From contig JALUZF010000153.1 in NCBI GenBank assembly GCA_027012135.1, positions 1 through 64,000 on the forward strand: a stretch of DNA of 64,000 nucleotides, in the 5' to 3' direction. Under the pieces are notes generated by a model. It had not been told where the DNA came from. It worked only from the letters and a program-made list of their open reading frames with translations, and made no database searches. Positions 17,747 to 25,068 of the stretch are shown here, piece by piece. A program made the translations under genes and the position numbers. Source of the DNA: Gammaproteobacteria bacterium (GTDB lineage Bacteria; Pseudomonadota; Gammaproteobacteria; GRL18). Numbering within the stretch: the first letter of the stretch is position 1; every line of letters begins with the position of its first letter.

Positions 17747-18478
17747 ATGGACTTACTCATTTATTTTTTTCTGACACTTGTTTTTTCTACACTGTTCTCA
17801 ATGGGTGGTGTAGGATCGGCTATTGCACTGGTCAGTATCTTTCCCATGGCTGGTATGCCTTTAAACCTGGCAAAGACGGTCGGCTTATTTATTAACTCAG
17901 TCAGTACCATTAGCGGCAGCATTCTAAACTTTTTACGTCGCGATCTGGATTTGCGTTTTGCACTGCCTCTGGTTATTTCTATTTTAATCAGCACCCCAGT
18001 AGGCGCTTATCTTAGTCAGTTTATCGCTGAATACTGGGTAAAGTGGGTATTAATTATTTTTTTATTACTCAGTGCCAGCCTTCTGTTAATACAGAAAAAA
18101 CAGGCACAGGTTAATTATACCCGAACCTGGATTCTGTATATTATCGGGGCCAGTGTAGGGCTTGTTTCAGGTTTACTGGGAGTCGGTGGTGGCTCTCTGA
18201 TCATTCCGTTATTAATATTTCTGGGCTTTGAACCTAAAAAAGCCGCTTATACGGTAAGCTTCGTTATTCCATTTTCTTCTCTGGGTGGTTTTTTTACCTA
18301 CCTGCACTTTGTTCAAATGAACTGGCTATTATTAGCGGTAGTTACTATTGCGGCATTTCTGGGAGGAATTATTGGCAACCGAATTATGCATTATCGATTA
18401 AGCCAGCAGCAGGTTAAACAACTGCTTGCAGTCATTTTATATTTATTGGCAATAAAACTTACTATAAGTCAGTTCTAA
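17747..18478 (+). CDS. TSUP (TauE/SafE) family membrane transporter
   Basis: This family exports sulfite, sulfoacetate or related anions. The 243-residue protein has about eight helices and two internal repeats, each beginning with a glycine-rich helix (MGGVGSAIALVSIFPMAGMP; GLLGVGGGSLIIPLL). GxGGGSLIIP is the family signature. The next gene begins 11 bases later. With small rhodaneses and an OsmC protein following, sulfite or thiosulfate export is likely. Confidence 0.85.
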   Translation: MDLLIYFFLTLVFSTLFSMGGVGSAIALVSIFPMAGMPLNLAKTVGLFINSVSTISGSILNFLRRDLDLRFALPLVISILISTPVGAYLSQFIAEYWVKWVLIIFLLLSASLLLIQKKQAQVNYTRTWILYIIGASVGLVSGLLGVGGGSLIIPLLIFLGFEPKKAAYTVSFVIPFSSLGGFFTYLHFVQMNWLLLAVVTIAAFLGGIIGNRIMHYRLSQQQVKQLLAVILYLLAIKLTISQF

Positions 18479-18489
18479 GGAGGCTGATT

Positions 18490-18891
18490 ATGTTGCAATA
18501 TAATATTAAAGCAAAAAGGATGGATCAACATGGCAGTCTTGTTCAATGCAAAGAGGCTGAAATTATACTGGATACCGACTTAAATGGTCGCTCTGACGCA
18601 TTTAATCCGGCAGAATTATTACTGGCTGCACTGGCCGCCTGTATTATAAAGAATATAGAGCGAGTAATACCCATCATTAATTTTGAACTTAATAATGTCC
18701 AGGTGAGCATTACCGGTTATCGCCAGGACAAGCCCCCTAAAATGCAGCGCATTGAGTATAAACTTATAATTGACACATTAGAAAATGATAAAAAACTGGC
18801 CTTATTACATCGTAATATTAAACAATTTGGCACTGTATACAATACCCTGGCTCTAGGTTGTGAATTAACGGGAACTATAGAACGTCAATAA
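18490..18891 (+). CDS. OsmC/Ohr-family protein
   Basis: OsmC-like proteins are small thiol peroxidases or related redox proteins. The 133-residue product shows FNPAELLLAALAACIIKN with the first conserved Cys near residue 50 and the second in ALGCELTGTIE near 125, the expected two-Cys layout. AAGGAGG precedes the ATG by 9 bases. It lies between a TSUP transporter and two rhodaneses, so a link to sulfane sulfur stress is likely, but peroxide detoxification cannot be excluded. Confidence 0.85.
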   Translation: MLQYNIKAKRMDQHGSLVQCKEAEIILDTDLNGRSDAFNPAELLLAALAACIIKNIERVIPIINFELNNVQVSITGYRQDKPPKMQRIEYKLIIDTLENDKKLALLHRNIKQFGTVYNTLALGCELTGTIERQ

Positions 18892-18945
18892 CAAATACAC
18901 TTCGGTTCTTTGCAGAAAAACCACATGAAAGATTTAGGAGCGAAA

Positions 18946-19329
18946 ATGAAAACACTGGATTTTGATAATTATTTACGTAATTTTGGTTATGATGAGCGTA
19001 AAGCAATGAAAATACAATTGCCGGAATTACTCAAGCTTTATAAAGAACAAAAAGTACAGCTCATTGATATTCGTTTTAATGAAGAATATGCGGCCTGGAA
19101 AGTAGGTATCGGTGAGCATATCCCTCTAAATGAACTTCCAGACCGACTGGATGAACTGGATCCGGGGAAAACCATAGTGACTATGTGTCCGTATTATGAC
19201 CGCGCTGAAATAGCACGTTTATATTTAACCATTAAAGGTTATCATTCCCGATATTTAACGGATGGTATGTTAGGCATAGCCAGCGAATTACGCGGTGATA
19301 TTGCACGTGATTATATGAAGTCTTTGTGA
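18946..19329 (+). CDS. Small single-domain rhodanese-like protein
   Basis: The 127-residue cytosolic rhodanese domain carries sulfane sulfur on a cysteine. LIDIRFNEEYAAWKVG marks the first strand and loop, and the active loop is MCPYYDRAEIA with Cys81. The loop is CPYYDRA instead of the usual CxxGxR. The frame is open from a TTG at 18910, but the ATG at 18946 is preferred because AGGAG is 5 bases before it. It is clearly related to the next gene, so the pair looks like an old duplication. Confidence 0.85.
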   Translation: MKTLDFDNYLRNFGYDERKAMKIQLPELLKLYKEQKVQLIDIRFNEEYAAWKVGIGEHIPLNELPDRLDELDPGKTIVTMCPYYDRAEIARLYLTIKGYHSRYLTDGMLGIASELRGDIARDYMKSL

Positions 19330-19432
19330 TTTTATATCTGAGTTGTTTGCAATATTATTTAAGTACTGAATCAACTCTGATTTGAAAAAAATCTTATTTT
19401 AGAAAAGTTACTGTAGTTAGAAGGAGATAAAA

Positions 19433-19807
19433 ATGACTGGTTGTAATAATGAATTTGCACAGAGTATTGTGCCACAGGAAATGTCCAGTGCAAGAATTTC
19501 TATTAACGATTTTATTGATGCCTATAATAAAGGTGAAGCTGAACTTGTGGATATCCGAATCCCAATGGAAACAGCAGTATGGCAAGTGAATTTCGGGTTA
19601 AAAATCCCGGCAAATGAATTACCCCAACGCCTGAATGAATTACCTGAAGATAAGCTAATTGTTGTAGCCTGTCCCATGACGGATCGTTCTAATATGGCTC
19701 GAAGCTATCTTGTTTCACACGGATACAACGTCAAATATTTACAGGGCGGGTTGTTAGGTCTTATGGATCACCTGAAAGGTGGTATGGCAAAAACAATTAA
19801 TATTTAA
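19433..19807 (+). CDS. Small single-domain rhodanese-like protein, paralogue
   Basis: The 124-residue rhodanese domain resembles the preceding gene: LVDIRIPMETAVWQVN, then IPANELPQRLNEL and the active loop ACPMTDRSNMAR with Cys80. The GGLLGLMDHLKGG ending matches DGMLGIASELRGD of its neighbour. AAGGAG sits 6 bases before the ATG. A Cys is also present at residue 4. It is a probable intracellular sulfur carrier or sulfurtransferase. Confidence 0.85.
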   Translation: MTGCNNEFAQSIVPQEMSSARISINDFIDAYNKGEAELVDIRIPMETAVWQVNFGLKIPANELPQRLNELPEDKLIVVACPMTDRSNMARSYLVSHGYNVKYLQGGLLGLMDHLKGGMAKTINI

Positions 19808-19892
19808 TAATACGGGTATTAAAAAAGGGTTAGATAAAACCTATCAGGAAACTGCTTTAATATTATGAATTTATTTACTTTATTAACAGTAT

Positions 19893-20051
19893 ATGGTGGT
19901 TATCAATGTAGTAGATGCCCGTTCTGATCAATCTGTTTATCGAATTACAGCCTCAAGACATTCAGATGATCTAAATGAAAGCAAAGAACCAATAGCTTAT
20001 GAATTTATTGATTTATTACGTAGTCTGTCCGTAGGAAGTGAGCATGACTAA
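19893..20051 (+). CDS. Small open frame of unknown meaning, possible gene relic
   Basis: A 52-codon frame runs from ATG at 19893 to TAA at 20051. The start VINVVDARSDQSVYRI recalls the first strand of a rhodanese (VVDxRxxxxY), but the rest does not continue as that fold and no active cysteine is present. No good ribosome site precedes it. It may be the remains of a third rhodanese or of a fused gene. Confidence 0.25.
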   Translation: MVVINVVDARSDQSVYRITASRHSDDLNESKEPIAYEFIDLLRSLSVGSEHD

Positions 20052-20079
20052 CCCATCAGTCACTTTAATTGATGGAAAA

Positions 20080-21000
20080 TTAAAGTTCATATTCACCACT
20101 ATATGCTTTCTCACCTTCAATTACAGGCAGTGTCAGTCGATTACCCCAATGTGACCAGCCGCCGTTATAAAGACGAACATCCCTAGCTCCTAAAAATTTA
20201 AGCTGTAGATAGGCAAGGCTCATACGAAAACCATCATGACAATAGACGTATATGGTTTTATCTTTAGATATGGACTTGTATAACTCGGCCAGTTCTTTAT
20301 CTGTACGCCATCTTTGAACACTGGTACCATCCAGACTGACAACATTAACAGCTCCGGGAATATGTCCGCCTCTGATAGAGTGCTTGGTTACTTTTCCGGT
20401 ATACATATCATGTGGACGGGCATCAAGCAGGATAACATCTGGCTTACGTAAAGAAATAACATCAGTATAAACATCAGTCCACTCAACAAATAAATTATTA
20501 TTGGCTGCTTTAAGTGTTACATTGCCCATAGTTCTTGCAGGTGATGGCTCTTTGGTCATCTCCTCAAAGGCACTCCACTCAATTGTACCACTATTTAGTA
20601 TTTTAACCTGCTTCATGTTAAAACCATAAAGTTCTAATAAATAGTAGAGTCTGGAAACTAATGCAGTATTTGAGTCATCATAAAGTACTAATGTTGAATT
20701 ATTATTTACACCCCATTGACGCAGGGTATTCTGAAAAGCTTCCCTGGAAGGAAAGCGCATTAATGGATCAGCAGAATTATCCCCTAGATCTTTAAAGCGC
20801 TGAACCTGTACTGCTCCAGGAATATGTCCTACAGTAAAATAACGATGGGGATGATAGCGAACTTCCAGTACCAGAACATTATCATCTTCTATATGTTCAG
20901 AAAGCCAGTCGCTATTAACAAAATAAGCAGGTTCAGCGAGGCTTATTCCAGGCATAATGATTAATAGACACATAAACCAGTATTTAATATTAGTGTACAT
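20080..21000 (-). CDS. Exported two-domain rhodanese (thiosulfate sulfurtransferase-like)
   Basis: This sulfurtransferase acts outside the cytoplasm: a signal peptide (about residues 1-22, ending SLA) precedes two rhodanese domains. The C-terminal domain has the catalytic loop YCHDGFRMS with Cys254, while the N-terminal domain has LYDDSN in the same position and is inactive, as usual in tandem rhodaneses. The GHIPGA motif occurs in both domains. It is the last gene of the leftward rhodanese-YeeE-rhodanese operon, 64 bases after yeeE. Confidence 0.87.
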   Translation of the reverse strand: MYTNIKYWFMCLLIIMPGISLAEPAYFVNSDWLSEHIEDDNVLVLEVRYHPHRYFTVGHIPGAVQVQRFKDLGDNSADPLMRFPSREAFQNTLRQWGVNNNSTLVLYDDSNTALVSRLYYLLELYGFNMKQVKILNSGTIEWSAFEEMTKEPSPARTMGNVTLKAANNNLFVEWTDVYTDVISLRKPDVILLDARPHDMYTGKVTKHSIRGGHIPGAVNVVSLDGTSVQRWRTDKELAELYKSISKDKTIYVYCHDGFRMSLAYLQLKFLGARDVRLYNGGWSHWGNRLTLPVIEGEKAYSGEYEL

Positions 21001-21064
21001 TTTTTCTCCAGAAAAACTTTCGATTAAGATTAATATACTCTAAACGTTCATTTAATACTTAATC

Positions 21065-22420
21065 TTAATTGCTTGCATAAACCAGTTCATCGGTATTTTG
21101 AGTTAATAATACTTTCCAGTCCCGTTTAAGAAACAGGCGGGCACCAACAAAAGAAAATATAAGAATACCAATTAATAAAAATGAATACACAACCGCCCAG
21201 CCGCTTTCTGTCCAGCCGAACTTATCATTGGCCCATTCGGCAATAGTTATGTAACTGGTTAAACCTTCACCGAATATAACCTCATCAATGATTTCTTTAT
21301 TTAAGGTGTAGGGCAGATAACCAAAATAAAAACCCGGCAGGGCAGCCAGGGCGGTACAGTAGCCTAAACCCAGTCGTGCGTATGTGCGTACTTCACAGCC
21401 AATCATTAATACCGCTCCCATACCTAATAAAGGTCCGCCCAGAATATGCCCCCAGTAAAGACCTTCTTCACCTGATGCATTGGGAACGGTACCTTCACCC
21501 CATAACCAGGAGTAAAGAATAAACAGGTTAAAAACCACAATAGCAACCATAAAACCCTGTAGAGGCAACATACCACGAAACATCCGGTAAGTACTTTCAG
21601 GAATACCGCAGCGGGTATAAAACTCGCGACTGGTTATACAGGCTTCAGGCGCCATAACTGAACACTCCGTACCAAAACCGGTTTTAGCAATTCCTATGCC
21701 CAGTAATATACCTGAAGCAGCCAGCCAGCCGATTTCAGTCAAACCAATGGATTGCTGAGAGCCGGAAATATCACCGGTTAATCCATAATATAATGGCACC
21801 AGCAGGAACACTAACAGGAATCCGGTCAGAATAATATGTACGGGGTTTTTCCAGGCTGAATAGTTGCAGTCATAACCGGGGCAGGGGTTATCATGGCTGC
21901 CTGCATGTTGTTCTGCAATGGCACGGGTTTCCTGGTGACGTAAATAACCTCCCATACCCATTGAAGTTATAATCTTAAATGCCAGGAATGCGAACGGGAT
22001 GCCGGTAAATAACACTACCCAGGATGCAATACTCATGGAGGGAATACCTCCCAGAAAATGATGAGTGGTACATCCTCCCGCCAGACGGGTACCAAAGGAA
22101 AAAATAAAACCACCTGCAAAGGCCAACAGCAGCATACGGCCATCATATTTAACCCAGGCCCGGGATTCTTTTTCTCCGACTGCAACCATGCGGGCACCAA
22201 GTACAGCAAATAGAATAAACCAGTACACCCCGGGTTCATAAACACGCCCAACCCAGTCAATATTAAAAAATTCTTTTTCTATAACGGCAAACATCTGGGC
22301 AAAGCCCGTGGTCACCACAATAAACATATCATAATGATAATAAAAAACGATTTCTGCCAGGCCAACAAAAAGGCCACCTAGCCAGAAGGGCCATTGACGG
22401 GTAATAAGTGAACGAAACAT
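21065..22420 (-). CDS. YeeE/YedE-family sulfur-compound transporter
   Basis: YeeE (TsuA) family members import thiosulfate or related sulfur compounds through conserved cysteines. The 451-residue, multi-helix protein contains two family repeats: RLAGGCTTHHFLGG with a Cys near residue 117 and FGTECSVMAPEAC in the second half. The longer frame to 22456 is rejected in favour of ATG at 22420 because AGAGG lies just upstream. It is flanked by two exported rhodaneses, which suggests that sulfane sulfur is processed in the periplasm and then moved inward. A hairpin lies in the gap before it. Confidence 0.85.
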   Translation of the reverse strand: MFRSLITRQWPFWLGGLFVGLAEIVFYYHYDMFIVVTTGFAQMFAVIEKEFFNIDWVGRVYEPGVYWFILFAVLGARMVAVGEKESRAWVKYDGRMLLLAFAGGFIFSFGTRLAGGCTTHHFLGGIPSMSIASWVVLFTGIPFAFLAFKIITSMGMGGYLRHQETRAIAEQHAGSHDNPCPGYDCNYSAWKNPVHIILTGFLLVFLLVPLYYGLTGDISGSQQSIGLTEIGWLAASGILLGIGIAKTGFGTECSVMAPEACITSREFYTRCGIPESTYRMFRGMLPLQGFMVAIVVFNLFILYSWLWGEGTVPNASGEEGLYWGHILGGPLLGMGAVLMIGCEVRTYARLGLGYCTALAALPGFYFGYLPYTLNKEIIDEVIFGEGLTSYITIAEWANDKFGWTESGWAVVYSFLLIGILIFSFVGARLFLKRDWKVLLTQNTDELVYASN

Positions 22421-22440
22421 GGGATACCTCTTAAAAGAAA

Positions 22441-22466
22441 CTGGCCAGCAGTACACTACTGGCCAG
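22441..22466 (-). promoter_or_regulatory. Intercistronic hairpin, possible partial terminator or processing site
   Basis: CTGGCCAG occurs at 22441-22448 and again at 22459-22466. The octamer is itself a palindrome, so the copies pair as an 8-base GC-rich stem with a 10-base loop. On the leftward transcript TTTCTTTT follows. It sits in the 75-base gap between the first rhodanese and yeeE and could lower expression of the downstream genes or stabilise the upstream message. Confidence 0.5.
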
Positions 22467-22495
22467 ACATTATTTAATATTATTTAGCTTCAAAA

Positions 22496-23485
22496 TTAAA
22501 TGCCTTCAACTTCATTTTTGCGTTTCGTCCATTCATGCATCGATCCGTCAAATAATTTTACATTCTTATTACCCATTAATTCATGCAGAACAAACCAGTG
22601 GCCACTGCTTAAATGTCCGGAATCACAATAAGTAATCGTTGGGGAAGAGGGATCAATTCCCTTGGACTCCATCATTTTTCTTAGCTGATCCTGAGGTAAA
22701 AACTCAGCGGCCTTATCGCCTTTTACCAGAAGTGAATGTTGAAACAATTTAGCCCCAGGAATATGGCCGGCGGCATAGACATACTTTTTCTTATAGGTAC
22801 TGCCCAGGTAATAATCTTCAGCACGACCATCTACAATCTGGGTATCACTGTTTATGGCCGCTTTTACTTCATCGGCAGTTGCCCGAATATCATCTCTAGG
22901 TTCGCCAGCTACCCAGTTTCCTTCACCGGGTCTGGATTTATCACGGCTCATTGGCTTGCCGGCACTGTTCCATGCTGCGGTACCGCCATTAAGAATGGCG
23001 ACATTATCATGTCCCCAGTACTTCATTTGCCAGTAGAAACGGGTGATAAAGGTCATATCTTTGGAAGAGGTTCCTTTACTGGTGATTACAACGGCATCAC
23101 CTTTGTTAATACCCAGATTGCGCATCTGGGCTTCCATTTCAGATTTAGTTGGTACCAGTTTAATTAAATCATAACCATCCACATTACGATTGGCTCTGAC
23201 TTTTTTCCAGTCCATCAGAACAGCACCGGGAATATGGCCTGCTACTTTTATACCGGATCCTTTTTTAGCACCGCAACCCTGCATACCGGCAATTTTATTG
23301 CCTTTACCGGCTTTTTTAGTAAAACTTTTTTTGTCTTTTCGTACATCAACAATGATGACTTCATTTTTGTGCTTATCCAGCCAGTCCACATCAACCATGG
23401 GACCAGGCACCTGCAGAGCAAAACTGTTACTGCTATAGAATAACAACAATAACAGTCCGGCTTTAAGTATGGATGAATATTTCAT
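22496..23485 (-). CDS. Exported two-domain rhodanese with lysine/glycine-rich insertion
   Basis: A signal peptide (residues 1-23, ending SFA) precedes two rhodanese domains. The catalytic loop in the second domain is YCDSGHLSSGHW with Cys287; the first domain has ITSKGTSSKD in the equivalent place and lacks the cysteine. The first domain carries an unusual basic insertion (about residues 52-80, KKSFTKKAGKGNKIAG...) that includes Cys71. AAAGGAG lies 8 bases before the ATG. It is the first gene of the operon and lies 66 bases after a sigma-54 promoter motif. Confidence 0.88.
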   Translation of the reverse strand: MKYSSILKAGLLLLLFYSSNSFALQVPGPMVDVDWLDKHKNEVIIVDVRKDKKSFTKKAGKGNKIAGMQGCGAKKGSGIKVAGHIPGAVLMDWKKVRANRNVDGYDLIKLVPTKSEMEAQMRNLGINKGDAVVITSKGTSSKDMTFITRFYWQMKYWGHDNVAILNGGTAAWNSAGKPMSRDKSRPGEGNWVAGEPRDDIRATADEVKAAINSDTQIVDGRAEDYYLGSTYKKKYVYAAGHIPGAKLFQHSLLVKGDKAAEFLPQDQLRKMMESKGIDPSSPTITYCDSGHLSSGHWFVLHELMGNKNVKLFDGSMHEWTKRKNEVEGI

Positions 23486-23550
23486 TAAAAATCTCCTTTG
23501 GTGTAAAACATATATTTTATTGATCTTCTTTTTGTGTGCAGTTAAAACAG

Positions 23551-23566
23551 AGCAATAGCTATGCCA
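23551..23566 (-). promoter_or_regulatory. Sigma-54 (-24/-12) promoter of the rhodanese-YeeE operon
   Basis: On the minus strand the site reads TGGCATAGCTATTGCT. It matches TGGCA at -24 and TTGCT at -12 with exact sigma-54 spacing (GG and GC ten bases apart). The start point would be near 23540, about 55 bases before the rhodanese ATG. The gene for a sigma-54 dependent response regulator lies just upstream, which makes the match meaningful. Confidence 0.8.
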
Positions 23567-23570
23567 TTAT

Positions 23571-23588
23571 CCTGTCCATAAGGACAGG
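23571..23588. promoter_or_regulatory. Dyad next to the sigma-54 promoter, activator site candidate
   Basis: CCTGTCC and GGACAGG are 7-base perfect arms around ATAA, 5 bases upstream of the -24 element. TGTCC-N4-GGACA resembles sites read by Fis-type helices of NtrC-family activators, but it is closer to the core promoter than the usual -80 to -150 location. Confidence 0.45.
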
Positions 23589-23636
23589 CAGTTAATTGCG
23601 GTCAGTAATGCATTATTTAAAATAAAAAAGACGGGT

Positions 23637-23678
23637 AAAAAAACCTTGCAAAATGCCATGGTCTGGTATTTTGCAAGG
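23637..23678 (-). terminator. Rho-independent terminator of the two-component operon
   Basis: Arms at 23644-23658 and 23664-23678 are 15 bases long with one mismatch and a 5-base loop. Read leftward, the stem is followed at once by seven T (23637-23643). It ends the regulator gene 32 bases after its stop and isolates the downstream rhodanese operon. Confidence 0.85.
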
Positions 23679-23709
23679 GGAAATATATCGATTTATTGTT
23701 TGATAAGGC

Positions 23710-25068
23710 TTATTTTGAGGATTGCTTTAATTTACGGTGAAGGGTTGATGTATCAATACCCAGGCGTCGGGCAGCTTCTGTTTTATTACCACCGGAGCGG
23801 GTTAGTATATGCTGAATCCAGTAATCTTCAACAATCTGCAGGGGAGCATCGGGACTCCAGGGATAGTTTGAATCCTCCGGACTGATTTTTTTATTAAGCT
23901 GTTGTAATTCTATGGGTAGATGGTGTACATCTATAAGAGAGTTTTCAGTCAGTACCACCGCACGATGGATAACATTTTCGAGCTCCCGGATATTTCCCGG
24001 CCAGTGATGAGACTTTAATATCAGCAGAGCTTCATCTGAAATACCCCGTACCAGACGTCCGGTTTTACGGGTATAACAGGCAATAAACTGTTCAACCAGC
24101 ATGGGAATGTCATCAATACGTTCTCTGAGGGCGGGTAATGGAATGGGAAATACATTAAGCCGATAAAAAAGATCCTCTCTGAAACTTCCGGTTGTAACCA
24201 GTTCTTCAAGATTCTGATTGCTGGCCGCAATAAGCCGAACATTGACTTTAATGGTTTTATTACCGCCCACACGTTGTAACTGACCGTGCTGGACAAACTC
24301 CAGCAAGCGGGTCTGAACAGCCATGGATGCACTGTTTATTTCATCCAGAAACAGGGTGCCTCCTTCAGCCAGTTCCAGTAAACCCTGTTTACGCTGACTG
24401 GCACCCGTAAACGCACCTCGCTCATAACCAAACAGTTCACTTTCAGCAACACTTTCTGCAACGGCACCGCAATTTATACTTAACCAGGGTTTCTGCTCAT
24501 TACTGCTGCTGTGTATCCACTGTGCCAGCAGACTTTTACCCGTACCGGTTTCACCGGTCAATAATACCGGTGTTTCAAGATCGGAAACACGGCTGGCAAG
24601 ATTAAGTGCGTTTTTCATTGCTGAACTACGGGAAACCAGCTGAGTCGTATGTCCATCCACCATTTGAAAATGCTGAGTCAAAGCTTCTATACGACGTTGT
24701 CGGGCCAGTGTTTTACTAACTTTTGTCAGTATTCTACGGATTTCATTATTGTCAAAAGGCTTACTGATCAGATCAAGTGCACCGGCGCGGAAAGCCCGAA
24801 TAACAGTAGGCACTGTGGCATAACCGGTGATCATAACTGATGGAAGTTCCGGGAAACGGCCATTAGCATCTTCCAGAAAATCAATACCTTCACCATCCGG
24901 TAGTCGATGATCCGTAAATAAAACATCCGGGACAGATTGGGATAATAGCCGGTTTGCACTGCTGATATCTGCAGCAATAACAGGGTTAAACCCCGTTTTT
25001 TTTGCCAGGTTGGCTAACAGGGCTGCCATTGTCTGATCATCTTCGACAATTAATAATTCCCAGCTCAT
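23710..25068 (-). CDS. Sigma-54-dependent NtrC-family response regulator
   Basis: The protein has a receiver domain (acidic pocket VEDDQ, phospho-Asp in FTDHRLPDGEG, Lys in ISKPF), a central AAA+ domain (Walker A GETGTGKS, sigma-54 contact GAFTGA, Walker B TLFLDEI) and a C-terminal Fis-type helix-turn-helix (NKTEAARRLGIDTSTLHRKL). All activator motifs are intact, so it can open sigma-54 promoters. It overlaps the kinase gene by four bases. Its likely target is the adjacent rhodanese-YeeE operon with the sigma-54 motif at 23551-23566. Confidence 0.93.
   Translation of the reverse strand: MSWELLIVEDDQTMAALLANLAKKTGFNPVIAADISSANRLLSQSVPDVLFTDHRLPDGEGIDFLEDANGRFPELPSVMITGYATVPTVIRAFRAGALDLISKPFDNNEIRRILTKVSKTLARQRRIEALTQHFQMVDGHTTQLVSRSSAMKNALNLASRVSDLETPVLLTGETGTGKSLLAQWIHSSSNEQKPWLSINCGAVAESVAESELFGYERGAFTGASQRKQGLLELAEGGTLFLDEINSASMAVQTRLLEFVQHGQLQRVGGNKTIKVNVRLIAASNQNLEELVTTGSFREDLFYRLNVFPIPLPALRERIDDIPMLVEQFIACYTRKTGRLVRGISDEALLILKSHHWPGNIRELENVIHRAVVLTENSLIDVHHLPIELQQLNKKISPEDSNYPWSPDAPLQIVEDYWIQHILTRSGGNKTEAARRLGIDTSTLHRKLKQSSK

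Noticed and set aside
22736-23167. A 143-codon frame antisense to the exported rhodanese
   Set aside because: It lies wholly inside a well-supported gene on the other strand, has no family motifs and no ribosome site.
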